Below, piece after piece: positions 22,901 to 36,054 of a DNA stretch of 64,000 nt. Below the pieces are notes generated by a model. That model was not told the DNA's origin. It made no database searches and was given only the letters and a program-made list of their open reading frames with translations. The DNA comes from Sanghuangporus weigelae (lineage: Eukaryota; Basidiomycota; Agaricomycetes; Hymenochaetales; Hymenochaetaceae). Where the stretch lies: contig CP137327.1 of NCBI GenBank assembly GCA_033182465.1, positions 496,001 through 560,000 on the forward strand. The letters run 5' to 3'. A program made the position numbers and the translations under genes. Numbering within the stretch: position 1 is the first letter of the stretch; each line of letters starts with the position of its first letter.

Positions 22901-24970
22901 TCAGGGACGAGCTGAAGTCAATCTGACTACAACGGCTCGGCCTGCACAGCCCTGCGTGCCGAGATCTTCCGCGTTGGGGATGATAGCCGGGCGTATCATG
23001 TCTCGAAAAACGGCGTCATCGTCGATAACCGAGAGCCGAAGCTGCTTCGCCGAGTCGATGTTCCATAGGCGTTTAATTCTATCCGTTTCTCCTCTTCTGC
23101 CCTATGAGGATCGCTGATTTCATCTGCGTTTTTTATTCATTACAGCTGTGCCGTCCCTGCCTGCGGCGCTCACAATTTCGGGTGAGTATTTTTCTTCGTC
23201 ATGCCTCGTTTATAAGGGGATCCGCGCGTCGGGTGGTCTGTTTCGCTTCTTCCTCTTTCCATCTTACCGCTCCTCCGCGTTGTCTCAGTTCATGGCAGTT
23301 GCTGACATCTACGTTCCCCCCACGCCGGCCTGTTCCCGCCCCCATAGCCGAAACGTTACTTGCATCCAATGTTCCTCACCGCGTCCCTTGAATCTCCCTC
23401 TCGTCGGTGCTAGCTTGACGTACAATAGTGCTTGCTCGAACAATACGCCAAACGTAAACTACGGACCAAGTAACTTTCCTTGCGCACGAAACGTGTCGCC
23501 GCGCTTTGCGAGCCCTATGAACATGCAGTCGCGTACGCAGATTCTGCCTCAGCGCCAGCAACAGGAACCGCTTTTGAAGACACAGTTTCAGTCGCAGGCT
23601 CAAGCGCAGACGCATCCTCTACTCACGCCAAGTGGACGGGCGTTTGCTGTTGGAGGCGAAGTGCAGAACATCTCACCGGATCCCCTCGCGCCTTGTGTCA
23701 TGTTTTGGCCGGACAATGAACCGTTTCCCGAGCCTGGACAGATCCGACCCGCATCTCTTTCTAATGCAGCTGTATGTCCATTTATACAGGAGCATGGCAT
23801 GATGGACGCTAATTATTTACATCTTTCCAGCCACCTCCTATTATGAATACTGGGAACAAGGGTCCAATCGAGCGACAGCCTGGAGACTGGGTTTGCCGGA
23901 AGTGCCAGTATCTGAACTGGAGGCGTAGGAAGGTGTGCCAAACGTGCTTTCCATGTGGGTATTCCTCCTCTGTGCTGCGATCTTCTTCACTCCCTATTCG
24001 GACTGCTTCGTCTGACTCGATGTATCAATTTCTAGATGCCGAAGGTAACGGTGACTCGGTCTCGGCGACAATGCACGCTGAGCGCCTAGCGCTTCTTGCT
24101 GCGGTCTATGGACAAACGCACCCACAAGTCACAAATTCACAAGCCCAGGCCTCTCAGGAACTCCAGGAGTTCCGAGGTCGGGCGTCGAGTAATGCCAACT
24201 CACTTCAAGTTCCGTTCCATACGGCTTCATCGCAGATTTCGTCTACTGCTTCTAAATCGCCTGGACTCTCTTCACTTCCCAATTACCCCTTTAACGCCCC
24301 GTCTTCTTCGCACCGCAGTCAAGTCCCGTGTGTACCCGCTCCTTTGCGCCGAACACCAATACCCTCCCTATCAATCTCTACTTCTGTGATGAACTCGCGT
24401 AGCAGCGGAGGAATGTGCCAGCCACTGTCTGCGCATCGTATTCCGGCAACAACTGAAAAGTCGCTTGGGGCAGGTAACATTGTATACCAGACTCCTCCTT
24501 CTCCTGCCGTCATGCGCCCTCCAATTTCGATATCCAGCCCGCTTGCGCTTACCCGCGACTGCGCATCACCGCAAACTGCATCGTCAGTTGGTCCTCCGCT
24601 CCCGTCATTCCTTAAGCAAGAGGTGCAGCAACGTCGCACTGCATCTCGCCCTTTCATCGACCCGCTTCCTACTACGAGCAACGGACCACGGTCCCCCGCT
24701 TCTCTTTCGCCTGCTTCGTCGACGAGCGCAGATCTGCCCTTCGACGAGCATGAGGCTCCGTCAAAGCCTGTGGGAGTGATCGGAAGCGGTAGAAGTGCCA
24801 CCTTTTACGCGCTACCGCATGGTGCGAGCTCAGGCTCCTCGATGGGATCATCATCCAGCCTCACACTAGCGGGAGGTGGTAGTATTTGGAGCCTTGAACG
24901 CGATGAAAACAAAGCATGGAACAATGGTGTATTCAGTACCGCGGAGGCCCTGAAGGGCATGACTCTTTGA
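19964..24970 (+). CDS. Nrp1-like RNA-binding protein with two RanBP2-type zinc fingers
   Basis: Nine segments (19964-20377, 20967-21170, 21601-21741, 22352-22698, 23146-23181, 23348-23771, 23831-23954, 24036-24970, joined with phases that sum) give about 874 residues. Finger 1 (about residues 366-393) reads GDWICAVPACGAHNFG then RNVTCIQCSSPRP. Finger 2 (about 538-564) reads GDWVCRKCQYLNWRRRKVC then QTCF, with Cys544, 547, 558 and 561. Such fingers bind single-stranded RNA. A segment around residues 135-250, including RPVWAVFASHEEAYAALSLAA, resembles the end of an RRM. That layout matches the yeast Nrp1 stress-granule protein family, though I name it only by architecture. The flanks are Ser/Pro/Gln-rich and disordered. 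Introns 1-4 are unusually long (589, 430, 610 and 447 nt). An alternative in-frame ATG exists at 19868. Exon 1 and intron 1 are the least certain parts. Confidence 0.8.
20436..20959 (+). other. 524-nt AG-free zone inside intron 1 of the zinc-finger gene
   Basis: Between the AG at 20434-20435 and the AG at 20960-20961 I find no AG dinucleotide on the plus strand. The zone begins ten bases before a branch-point-like CTGAC (20445-20449) and ends at a cluster of three AGs, of which 20965-20966 gives the open reading frame. This is the pattern expected of an AG exclusion zone between a distant branch point and its 3' splice site. Confidence 0.8.
23146..23181 (+). other. 36-nt exon carrying half of zinc finger 1
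   Basis: A short exon between a 447-nt and a 166-nt intron. It supplies the first two cysteines of finger 1 (CAVPAC) and the GAHNFG spacer. The GDW preceding the finger is in the exon before, and the last two cysteines (CIQC) are in the exon after. Skipping it would remove 12 residues in frame and destroy the finger. Confidence 0.75.
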
Positions 24971-27381
24971 GTCGTTGGCTACACTCTCCTTATCTGTCCA
25001 CTTTGCTCTGAATTCAGTTGATCGCTTTTCTCATCCGCTGTTGGTGCGCATCTTTCTCTATCGTAGACTTGAACTACTGTCGGTACTGACACTAATTGAA
25101 ACAGTTACTGATTGAACTGAACCTATTTATGTGTCTTACCGGATCTTTACTTCAAGAAAGTGGCCATCATAATCGCTTATACATGCTTCACTATACGTAT
25201 ATACATCACGCATCCACATCGTGCGATCCATGTCGTTCGAGGAGACTCTCGGAGTACCCGATTTGAATTTGTTGAGTCCGGCGTACATCGCCGGAGGATG
25301 GAATTGGTAGTGGGATATTTTATTATATTTTACTCTTTCTCTCTCATCTCTCTATTTCTTTCTTCTTTCCGCTTTTGAGTCTAGTCTCTCGCGCCCTTCA
25401 TAGCTCGGTGGAGGGACGGAATCCCTCGCGCGCGAATATCATATCTTTCCTTTATGAGAAAAGACTGCTTTACCGTCCCTTCCTTACCTTATCCGTTACC
25501 CGTTTTGTCGAGTAGTGTTCAGGTTTCCCTTTCTTGACAGCTGTCCTCCGAGACTCATTTGGTGTCTCACCCCTTCCCGCTTTAATCATTCCGATGCCTC
25601 TCTCCGTGCCTATCTCGATATCATCTCCACTTCAATTTGCGCCTCCATGCTAATGGCGTTTTTCCTGTTCATTCTTCAGAGGGAGGCATAGGCATAGGAC
25701 ATGTTACCGGTATCTCCCGTCTGTTCATTCACCTCTTCAGAACCTCTTACCGCTCGCTGTCTGGTCTTAGGAGGTTTTAGGTGTGTCCGTGATTGTATTT
25801 ACACCGTACGCTGTATTCTTGGAATTGTCGTATATAGCATCAGTTATCAATTTAGCAAACGCCGAGAAGCTGATCGCTGAATGAAATTCGATCTGTCGAA
25901 TGAATTGATATTTGTGCATGCTATTATTATTCTGGCCAGCAAGGAACGGTAAAGTAAACAAGCAAGCCGGAATCGAGTCGATAAAGCGTTGCCTGACACT
26001 GTCCCACCCAGAGTTTGGGGAATGTTATCGTGCTATATTGGGAATTTGTTATTCCAAAGTAGTGAACCATCGGAGAAGCGGAAACGAACCAACGCTTGCA
26101 TCAAGGTGGTAGGTTCAATGTGGTGTGGATGAAAAAAAATACGCTTCGTAGGCATGTGGAAGAATGGATCCGGCGTTGCTACCTTCCATACCGTCAACGA
26201 ATACGAATACCCTTGAGTACCCGATGTACAGCAACTCAGCCACTTATTCAGAATTTACCATCTTGTGAGTAGTTCGAGTCAATCAGAACATTCCAGACCA
26301 TCTTCAAGTTCCTGTACTAGTCCTAGGTTAGAAGAGATAAATAGGTATAATGTGTCCTTCTCAAGAGCGGCATAGTTATCAGAGGCGTAGTAAGTGTTGC
26401 GAACGAGAATGGAGTAGATGCTTGTGGGTGTCGGACTAACCGTTTATTAAGTGAACCCACTTGCCTCTTCCCAAATATCCGAGAGCATACGGCGGCGGAC
26501 GGTAGCCGAGCAGTAGTGGCAGTTACTTGTTGTTATTATGTTATTGAGAACGAGCATATGGTCTCATATATGGTCTTCGTCCAGAGAAACACCATACGAG
26601 GTAACGAGAAGACACTGATCATTGCCACATACTTGCCAAGGAAGTTCGTTTAGAAGGGGTACTGCTCAAGCCTGCGGATATTCTGTTGAGCTCTCACGGA
26701 AGAGCCAAATTTAAAGCTGCGAAATGCAGTGTTTTCGGTTGTTCACAATATCCTTCGGTCCCTTTCTTGTACAAGGCACGTTTTTCGACGTCCGATGCAT
26801 GCAATCGGACCGTCATAATCACCTTTGACACTACACGCTATTTGATGTCGAATCACCGAGTATTTCTTCACCCGGACACGTAGCACCTCAGCTTGTATGT
26901 TTTCCCCCCTTGAAGCTGGAGCACATTGAAGTCCGACTGCGTCCAGAATTTCTACGGTAGTATAGCCAGTTTATCGAGAGTCCGCATTAGAAAGTACAGA
27001 AGCATTGGCGCAACAAAGATTGCGGAGAGCAGGCCAGTAAGATTTTTGCAGTTTGAACCGACTGAGCTTGTAATAATGAAATATAAGATAAGGTAAGGGA
27101 GAGAGTTATGTTACGTTGCGTAAGTCTACTTTTGAAACGTGACCGACTTGCCTTTTCGAGACTTTACCGAGTCGCATGTCTGTTGGTTCTCAACACCTGG
27201 TTTGCTCATCTTCTTCTCGGACTTTGGTCCATTATCTCGATCGCAGCGTTATTGACGTATCTTCAAAGCACTTTTGGTGGAACATCTTTCACGAAGGGAA
27301 TTGCTTTTCACCATTGTCGTGTGAGTCACGAGAGCCACGGGCGGTTGAACAAAACCACGCCGATTGGAACTATCTCGACTC
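24971..27381. other. 2.4-kb intergenic region
   Basis: Lies between the stop of the zinc-finger gene and the start of the TAF8-like gene, both on the plus strand. It has T/C-rich tracts (25325-25385, 25440-25620) and only short unconvincing ORFs. It must contain the zinc-finger gene 3' UTR and the promoter and leader of the TAF8-like gene. I see nothing else identifiable. Confidence 0.5.
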
Positions 27382-29217
27382 ATGGACGGCGCAGCAAGTG
27401 CTCTGCTAGAGTCGATTACCCAGAAGACATTACATGCGCATAGCTTCAATCGTGCTTCAACACAAGCAACGCATGTGCTTACCGAACTGTTGACTCGATA
27501 TGTCTCGCTTCTTACGAGCACTTGTGCCCGATACGCGGAACATGCAGGCCGCAGTTCTGTATCCATTCCGGATGCAGTCCTCGCACTCGATGAGCTCGGT
27601 GTTTCTGTTGAAGAATTGGTAGACTATGCGCAAGGAGAAGGACGTGAACTGCTTTCATACGAGTACGCGAGAGTGACGGCTCGTCGGGCAGAAGAGCTTG
27701 CATTATTAAAAGGTCATTATCGTCGGAGACGCGTTTTGCACCTTTTGCTGATACTATTTTCCTCTTGTTCAATTCATAGAATCGTTGAACGAAGGCCGAA
27801 AGATGGAATATGATGATGCGATGATGCTTGTGTACGCAGTATTACCGGAAGCAGACATGAATGGATTTTCGGCCAATGAGGAGGATCTGGACAGCGAAAT
27901 AGACGAAGAGGAAGAGTACTATGCTAAGCGGAAGGTTAATGGAGATGTAGCTTGGCAAAATGGGTCAGATAAAGGAGATGGCCGCATGGCATCTCCGACT
28001 CTACCACCCTCACCAATATCTAATCCTTCCTCACCTTCGCGGAAACGTCCACGATTATCGACCTGGGATCCGCCGTCTCACGTACCAGACTTCCTTCCTC
28101 CATACCCTATGGCTGCAAAAGGGGACACGAGTTTGCCGTCATCGCCCCAGCTAAAGTTGGAGGCTGAGATGATGCTCCCGCCACCTTCAACGGGTCCAGA
28201 AAGAGAACGTGTTTCCGCACCTTTACCTCAGCAATTATCAACAGCGACTTCCGCAGCGGATTATCTGACTCCTGTCCCTTACAACATGTCTTCGCTATCC
28301 TCTGTTCCCGAGACTCATCTTCCAGATCGAAATGCTTTCAAGAAGCTTTTGTCTGGTCCGGGTCATGCCCTCCAACTCCAGCCTCGTAAGCACCCAACAC
28401 CAGATGTCACACCAGCGCTTTTAGGGGCATATCACCATTTGCTAACGAATCCCCCGCCGCCTCATCCTTCGATGAATCCTGCGCGGCATCGAGTTGCTCT
28501 CGCAATGCTGTTTCAAGCATACACTACTCCGCGATGGTCGGCGCCAGATACTCTATTCGGAATTGCAACCGCACCAAAGCCGAGAGTTGTAGCTCCAGGG
28601 CCGTCATTTCCTGTTCCCGTTGGCAGTAAAGGAAAGGATGAGCAACCGTTGCCCATGCCATCCTCATCATCTCGGCCGATTGTGGTCAATGAAGCTGTGG
28701 TCTTTCCCAGTTTCCAGCCTAGGTCGCATATCCCAGATATCGCTGGAACAGTCCTTCCGGTATGTCTCTGCCTTCTTCCCCGCTTTCGAAACTAATCGTT
28801 CTTTAGGGTCCTTGTTTCAGTCGAGCAACTCGGGTTGTTCCCCCACCTCCTTTGGTGAACAATACAACAAAGGATAAATTCCTCTATGGTGCAGGCGTAC
28901 CCGCGGTGTGGAATTCCAGCTCAGGCTCTCAAGCTTCATCAACTCAACCGCGGAAGGGTAAAGTTGAAGATGACGAGGATGAGCGGCATCGGGATCAGAA
29001 GGACGAAGACTCTAGTATGTCGCTTCCAGATGCAGTACTGCATGCGACTTGGGACTGGGAGACGCACGACTACCGACAACCTATTCCACATCATAAGCGC
29101 ACTAGAGCAATGAGTACCTTCGGTGTCAACTTGGTCGGCAACAGCGGTGCGGATGGTGTAACCCAGCATAGTACCCCTTTACGCAAGAACTCGATTAAGA
29201 TAGGTAAAGTGAAGTAG
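27382..29217 (+). CDS. TFIID subunit with bromodomain-associated histone fold (TAF8-like)
   Basis: Exons 27382-27712, 27780-28759 and 28807-29217 encode 573 residues. The first ~90 residues are a histone fold of the bromodomain-associated (BTP) type: ALLESITQKTLHAHSF, then ELLTRYVSLLTSTCARYAEH, then SVSIPDAVLALDELGVSVEEL. A glutamate-rich stretch (DLDSEIDEEEEYY) and a basic SPSRKRPRL follow. Next comes VPDFLPPYP, which matches the conserved LPPFP motif after the histone fold in TAF8. The long proline/serine tail is poorly conserved. TAF8 pairs with TAF10 in TFIID during promoter recognition in the nucleus. TAF3 or another BTP protein is the main alternative. The gene is 243 bp upstream of APC1 on the same strand, but nothing suggests a functional link. 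Confidence 0.75.
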
Positions 29218-29460
29218 GGCGTGGAAGTTGACGGTTGCCAGGCTTGCTTGAGGTTGCGTAATGTTCTTTTCAGTAGACTCTGGTCTCTTTTTGCTGCCGC
29301 GAAATATATTTCCCCCGAGTTGTTTGTAATTTCGCATTTTCAAGATAAGATAAGAGCCACAATACTTTTCAGTTCCCGTAACTCACGTGACGTACAAACC
29401 TGAAGACGCGCGCGTCTCGAACCCAACGCGTCTTTTAACTGCTTCAACCTTCATGTTTCA

Positions 29461-32400
29461 ATGTCTTTAGCGATCAGAGTCTTACCGAACGATGCTCCGA
29501 TAACCCTCAATGCTTACACCTGCTCAGATTCCTCGGGTTCACGCCTACTGGAGTCTATTCACAAACAGCAGCCTTCAACTTCACGACCTTACGAATCAGA
29601 TCTTCTCAAATCCGTTCGTGCCGCTCTTCAAGGCTCAGGAAAGGAGCCATGCCCATCATTCCGCAAGACCACGTCGTCTGCGATTGATGGCCAAGATGGT
29701 GAGGAGGATTTGACGTGGGATGACTCGACGGTAGTATATAGCACTGGAGGTACTTTACGACAATCTTGGAACTTTGAGGAGGAAGGGCAACGGATCCAAT
29801 ACGCTTGCTTCGGCTGGCTGTTGATTGAGGGAACAGTACATCCAAGCAACCACGGAGGAGGCGCCCGTCACGAAGACGATGTTTTGCCTTTTGCTGCGTA
29901 CATCGAGCAAAAGTCTGAGCGGGATCCATTTGGACCTTTCTTCCGTGCTCGGAAAGCAGGCATGCGAACTGTCGAGCCGACCATGATCGCCCGAGGAATA
30001 TTCGTCTTCCTCCGTAGCTTTGGGAAAGTCTTCCTCATGAACGGACTCGAGTACTCCTTTTCGCTACCGTTCATCGTACACCGAGCTTGGCCATTGTCTC
30101 CGCATGGTGTGCTGCTAGAGCGTGTAATTGAGCCTCCCGAACTGGACGAACCCGATCCTTTACCCAGACTCTATAGCATGACGAATCCGTTTCAGGAGCC
30201 ACGGCCTGTTGGGCTCACCGAAAACATCAAAGGAGGACATGGCTTTAGCCTTATTCCTGCGGAAATCGCAGCGCATGAACTGGAAGGTGTTGCGCGAACT
30301 ATACATGCAGAAGAACAAGTTGTATGGATCGCCCCGCGGGTGCAGGATACGTCGGATTCAGATAATATGCTCACGACACTGGATAGAACTAAGAGAAGGC
30401 TGTCCTTCTGGAGATATATCTATATCCCTCCGAATGCTGTTCCCGTCGCTAGCCCTATCATCACTCAAGATAAGCAAGGTTCCCTGCCTGGAGACAAGGC
30501 ACGTACGTATACGAAAGTAAAGAGCCACAGCGGGAAAGATATGATAGCCAGAAGCGATCGTATTCGTGCACCGTCGCCAGAACTGGACCTATCGCAACCT
30601 CCGGAACTTGGGGAGATGCCTCCGCTATCAGCTCTTCCAGGAATGGCGCCGACATTGTCAAGTACAACGACACTTGCGTCTCTCGCAAGTTCTGGATCTA
30701 CGATGTCGCATTGGCCGTCCTCCGCACCAATGCGCGGCCGAAGAAACTCACTGACGAGGAACGATCTAACGTCTACTATGGATCGAATGATACTTGGCCG
30801 TCGTAGCGAAGTTCAGAATCAGCCTACGTCACCAGTTGTGAATCAATCGATTTCACCTGTGTACTGGGTAGAGCGACTGTACGAGTACCAATTAAGCGAG
30901 GAAGAGTAAATACCGGATTTTTCTTGTCTATGTTTATTGTTGGGTCTCATGGTTTTACTTAGTTCAATAGCATGGCAAAATTTGTCGTTCGCGACGTATG
31001 ACCAACGATTCGATGGAAAGCAACCGAGATCACTGGTCGCCTTTTGCTTACCAGCATCTCAATTTTTGGTCATACTAAATCTCGCAACCGTCTCAGACGA
31101 AAACACGCTGAAGATGACATTCTCTTCGACTCGGCTGAAGATACAATCGATAGTGCCCGTGAAGTCCACAAGACCTCATACTTGGGATCTGCTTATCCTC
31201 AGATCGGATGGCAACCTGTCATTGCTTGGTTTTGATAATATGGATATACCGCTAAAAATCAACATTTCTGGTCTCGGAGATGCAGAAGCAATGGCAATCG
31301 ACTCAGATGACGTCTCAATGTCTGATGAGCATTCCGGCTCTTCAGCTACCTCTTCGGGCAGTCCAAAGGTCATTGGTTTATCCGATCCACTGGTGTCTAC
31401 GGTCAAACTCATCCTTGACGACGGTCGCTTGGCACGGCTAGCACTCGACCTTACTCCGACCGATCAGCTAGTTTTCCACATCATTCAGATCTTGACGGTC
31501 TACTGTAAACCGGACGACTATTTTAGGATCTACAAGTCGTTCATTCATTCCTGGATGGAGAAGCGCAAGAGTGCATCTCCAGACGTCCAATTTGATTGCC
31601 TAGCAGAAGCTATCTTGAAGAACTGGGGTGTCGGTTGGGTTTCCACAGAAGACCCCAGTTCGAGCGCCGCACCTACCGATGCTTGGTCCGAACTTCTCAG
31701 CACATCCACTCACTTCCACTTACGCGACGATACCGCTCTTGCGACAATCATGCCAGCATCCCCACCTCCGCCTCGGCTTCCGACAGTCCGTGACTTATCA
31801 CGATCGGACAAAGTCTCACTGCATTGCGTACTGATGGGCCTGCATGTTCTCGGAGAAGAGTACCGCCTTCTGATTCACAAACACGAACCGCTTCTTAGGC
31901 TTTCAACTTTGACGCTTCGATTAGCCCAACTCATTCGGCCTGGCTTTTCTGACTTGCTTAAGAGGTTGTATCCTACTTCTTCGAGTGGTTGGACGACGGG
32001 TGAGTAGATATGATTTCACGAAAAATATTTCGCGCCTAAAAGTCTATCTAGGTATCGATATGACACCTAAAGGGGAAGTGATGCTCCCTCTTGATGTGTC
32101 CTCGGCGCTTTATGCACGCCTAGCACAGCCTGAACACAAGTCCACGCTACTCGAAAACACAGCAAACCGCACGAATCTATCTCACGCGTTCGGGCGAATC
32201 GATCCACATCCAATCCTACGAGAGCTCACTCAACTTTTTACTGCTTATTCAGATATTAAGCAAAATGATGGACGTAAGCGTGCAGAAGCTACAGTATTGA
32301 TGATGGCTCAGCGCCAGTTTGGTTCCGACTATCTCAGTCTTCTTCCTCTTGCATTCAGCGCTCCGCTACGAGAAGCGGCTCGCACTTGTCAGCTGGGGCC

Positions 32401-35400
32401 ACCACCCGACTGGCCCATTCACGCATACGAATTCGTGGGACGTACTGATCTCACCGAGTCAGGGAAAATTAATGGAGACCTCATGTTTAACGACGGTTAT
32501 CGTTCAATGAAAGATCATCTGGTTCGTAGTTGCTGTTTCGTTCCTAGTTCCGTTCCTAGTTTGCTCATAAGTAACGGCTTTGATGCAGAAAAAAGGTGTC
32601 TCTCGGAAGTCTTACCGGCTGCTATTCGAGGAAGTTCACAGGGCAGTCGATCATAGTGAAGAAGCAGCGTCTGGCGTAGAGCTTGAAATAGCCGACTTCA
32701 CCGATGTCCGATTCGGTCAGGACCGTCGAATTCAGGAAGTTGCGAGGATGCTGCGATCGTCTAATATTCCGTCCATCCGCATGATAGACAGGCCAGACCT
32801 TAAGTGCGTATCTGGGCTATTTCTTCCAGAGTGTCCTGTTGATGGTATCTATCCCTAGTGAACATGACTTCGCGAAAGAACAGCAAATGCAAGTCCTGAG
32901 GACTGCCGAAAGAACATTGGCGTTGCCTATTGGTCGTGCAATGTTTACATACTCTACTGTCCCTGTCGTGACGAAAGAGGTCTACGTCGTACCGAAAATC
33001 GAGCTAGCGATCCGACTTCAGCCACAGAACATCGTCATTGCACCTGAACCTGGCAAACTGCCTTTAGATGCAATCAATTGGGCGGAATTCCATAACGGTG
33101 TCGCAGCTGCACTGCGTATTTCTCCAGCAACGGGAAGCGTAGATAGCTCCTGGATATCATTCAATCGCCCGACAGAGCTCACGCCTCAACACGCTGGATT
33201 TTTGTTCGGGCTTGGGCTGAATGGTCATTTGAAAGAAATGCTCACTTGGCAGTCATTCGGATATCTGACCCCCAAACATGAACTAACGTCTATCGGTGTT
33301 CTTTTGGGTCTTGCAGCTGCATATATTGGTACTGGGAACAAGCATGTGACTAAACTATTAGCAGTCCACACACCCGCGTTTCTTCCAACGCCAGATGTTG
33401 ATCTCAACGTACCGCTCACGACGCAGTCTGCTGGCCTGGTCGGCATGGGCCTATTACACATGGCTACAAAGAATCGGAGACTAGCAGAGGTAGCGTTACA
33501 TCAAATCAGCCGTCATGACCTCTTGCTGCCGGATATCACTAACGAGCACAGAGAAGCATACACGATAGCAGCCGGAGTATCTTTCGGGATGATCATGCTA
33601 GGCAGAGGGACGACAATGGCAAGCCCTGCCGATGTTGCTCTTTTATCTCGATTGCGCGTCTTGATTCATGGTGAAGGGCCCGCGGTCTTCCATACTAAAT
33701 CCGTCAAGCAGTCCTTCGACATCAACCTTACATCACCGGCAGCCACCATAGCGTTGGGTCTGATGTATCTCAGGACAGATCGGCAAGCTGTGGCAGACAT
33801 CCTAACGATCCCAGACACAGTTGCAGCACTCAATCATATCCAACCTAATTTCTTACTGGTTCGAACCATAGCTCGAAATATGATTATGTGGAGCGACATC
33901 AAACCTACGCGCGAGTGGTTGCTTAAGCAAGTACCTCAACCGATAATGAGGATAATGGAGACTCGACTGCCTTATCAAACAGTTGATGATGCCATAGAAC
34001 TTGCGTATTACCACATTACTGCCGGGGCCGTTTTCTCCCTCGCTCTCAAGTATGCTGGTACAGCGAATCGTGAAGCATATGCAATGATTGCGGAGTTCTA
34101 TGAGTTCTTCAGAAGAACCTCCTGGCATAGTAGTATGTAATCTTAACTGCTGCTGTTTGAGCTACTCTAACGCGGACATCGCTAGGTCCATCCTTCGATC
34201 ATCGCATTAAACGAGCTGCATCAAGAGACGGCCTGAATCTGGTCACATTATCGATGGGCATGGTTATGGTCGGGTCGGGTGAACTCAGCTGTCTTAAGCG
34301 CCTTCGACTGGCTCATGGGATGTATAACCAACCCATACGTTATGGCTCTCATATGGCAACCCATATGGCGTTGGGTCTACTCTTCTTAGGCGAGGGTCGA
34401 TTCTCACTTGGTAATTCCGATGCGGCTGTTGCGTGCATGATAGCTGCCTTCTACCCGCACTTCCCAGCACTATCTTCGGATAACAGGGCTTACCTGCCTG
34501 CTCTACGTCATCTTTGGGTGTTAGCTATTGAGCCGCGTTGCCTCATTGCCCGAGATGTCGACACGAAGGAGGTCGTGTACCTACCTATGAAGGTCAGGGT
34601 CAAGGATGAAAATGGCACTAGTATTACTCAACTAATAGCTCCGACGTTGATTCCAAGCCTGGACCGCCTAATTTCCATCAAGATCGACACACCTCGATAC
34701 TGGCCTTTCCTTCTCGATATTGCTAATAACACTCGACATATGGGTGGTCTCCTCCAGTCCCAAACAATATTTGTCAAGCGCCGAACGATGTTCTTGAGCT
34801 ATATGGAAGACCCGAAGGGAAGCCGAAGCTTGTTCGTGCGGTCCGGGATGTCCACAGCGGACGCTGCGACGCTCGACTTCCCTCGTCTGACAGATACGAG
34901 TGCTCACCCTGCAAGTGATGTTCACCATTACATTACTTCACACTCCAACGACATTTCTTTCATCTCATTTGCTGACCGACTGTGCCGCGAAGATGGTATA
35001 ACCGACAATGAGAAGATCTTCAACAAATTCTGCCATGCTGCGTTATTGGATTGTATCATCCAGGACAAGCCTCAGATACTTTCGTCCTACCTTGCTCTCT
35101 ACCGCGCTCGGGTCATCAACCCTCGATCACGTTACTTCCAACTCATCCAACAAGATCTACTCCGCACGGACGATTTCTACTCTAAACTCTTCGAGCGTCG
35201 ATTCAGCGGGCGCGCAGAGGGCATAACCCGCCCAGCGCTCCTCAGAGAAAACTCCGTGTCGGGAGCGCTCGCGGCCGTCGACAAGAAGCTCGAGGAAAGC
35301 ATACAGGAGAACAGACGCAAATTCAGACACGCTCTGGGTGTCTACTGCCAAAATCAATCCAATAACGAAGCCCTCCGAAACAGCTCCGAGTACCCGACCG

Positions 35401-35663
35401 TCGAGCAGGATCTTGCCTGGTACCTCCAGCGCCATGCCGTACCCTACGCGCCCTACTTCCCCGTTCTGCAACAGCTCTCGCGCGAGACGTATGACAAGTA
35501 TGCAGAAGAGGAGGATATAGCCGATGGGTCGGATGAAGCCTGCTTGTTAGATAAAGGGATTAACCTTGTATATCATGCTTCTGTTACAGGCTTGGTCCGT
35601 CCATTTGGAAGCTGGACGGTTGAGTCGTTCCGTGAGATTATCGGAGAGGACATGACGCACTAG
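29461..35663 (+). CDS. APC1: Anaphase-promoting complex subunit 1 (APC1)
   Basis: Six exons (29461-30905, 30963-31999, 32052-32521, 32589-32803, 32859-34132, 34186-35663) encode 1972 residues, the full length expected for fungal APC1 (S. pombe Cut4). The N-terminal WD-type region includes RIQYACFGWLLIEGTVHPS and RRLSFWRYIYIPP. The later part holds proteasome/cyclosome (PC) repeats: LTSIGVLLGLAAAYIGTGNK, TTQSAGLVGMGLLHMATKNR, EAYTIAAGVSFGMIMLGRG, SPAATIALGLMYLRTD and HMATHMALGLLFLGEGRFSL. APC1 is the scaffold of the APC/C ubiquitin ligase that destroys securin and cyclins in the nucleus. Splice choices are supported by frame: exon 1 ends at GA|GTAAAT, which avoids the TAA stop, and exon 2 opens with SIAWQNLSFATYDQRF. 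No break or truncation is seen. Confidence 0.96.
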
Positions 35664-36054
35664 ATAACTTATTGAAAATGACAGGTAGTCGCATTGTCGT
35701 CCTCTCGCATGTTTGTAGCATTATCATTGTCGATTCATTTCACGTTTTTCTTGCTCGCATCGCATCGCATTATATGTAGGCGCTATACGTATATCAATCT
35801 GGTAACTTTGGAACAAGAATGACTCGCTACGGGGTGATAGAATGGTGATACAACAAGTCCAGTATGGTGGCCAACGAGAATCAATTGAATAAAATACGTG
35901 TGCGATTAAAGAGAATGATCGTATTGGGGACTGCAAGTACTAATAACGGAAGAATCACAAACGCGAGACAAAGGCATTAAATAGTACACGAATGATTCCT
36001 GAGCTGACATGATTAATGAACGGCGGCGCGAACGACTGAACGGGGTGTCTCGAG
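35664..36054. other. Convergent 3' spacer, APC1 and membrane protein gene
   Basis: 391 bp between two stop codons that face each other. It holds the 3' UTRs of both genes; no ORF or repeat of note. Confidence 0.5.

Noticed and set aside
29461-35663. APC1 treated as several separate genes because of stop codons between frames
   Set aside because: Each break coincides with GT-AG introns of 50-70 nt that restore frame, and APC1 motifs run in order across all six exons.
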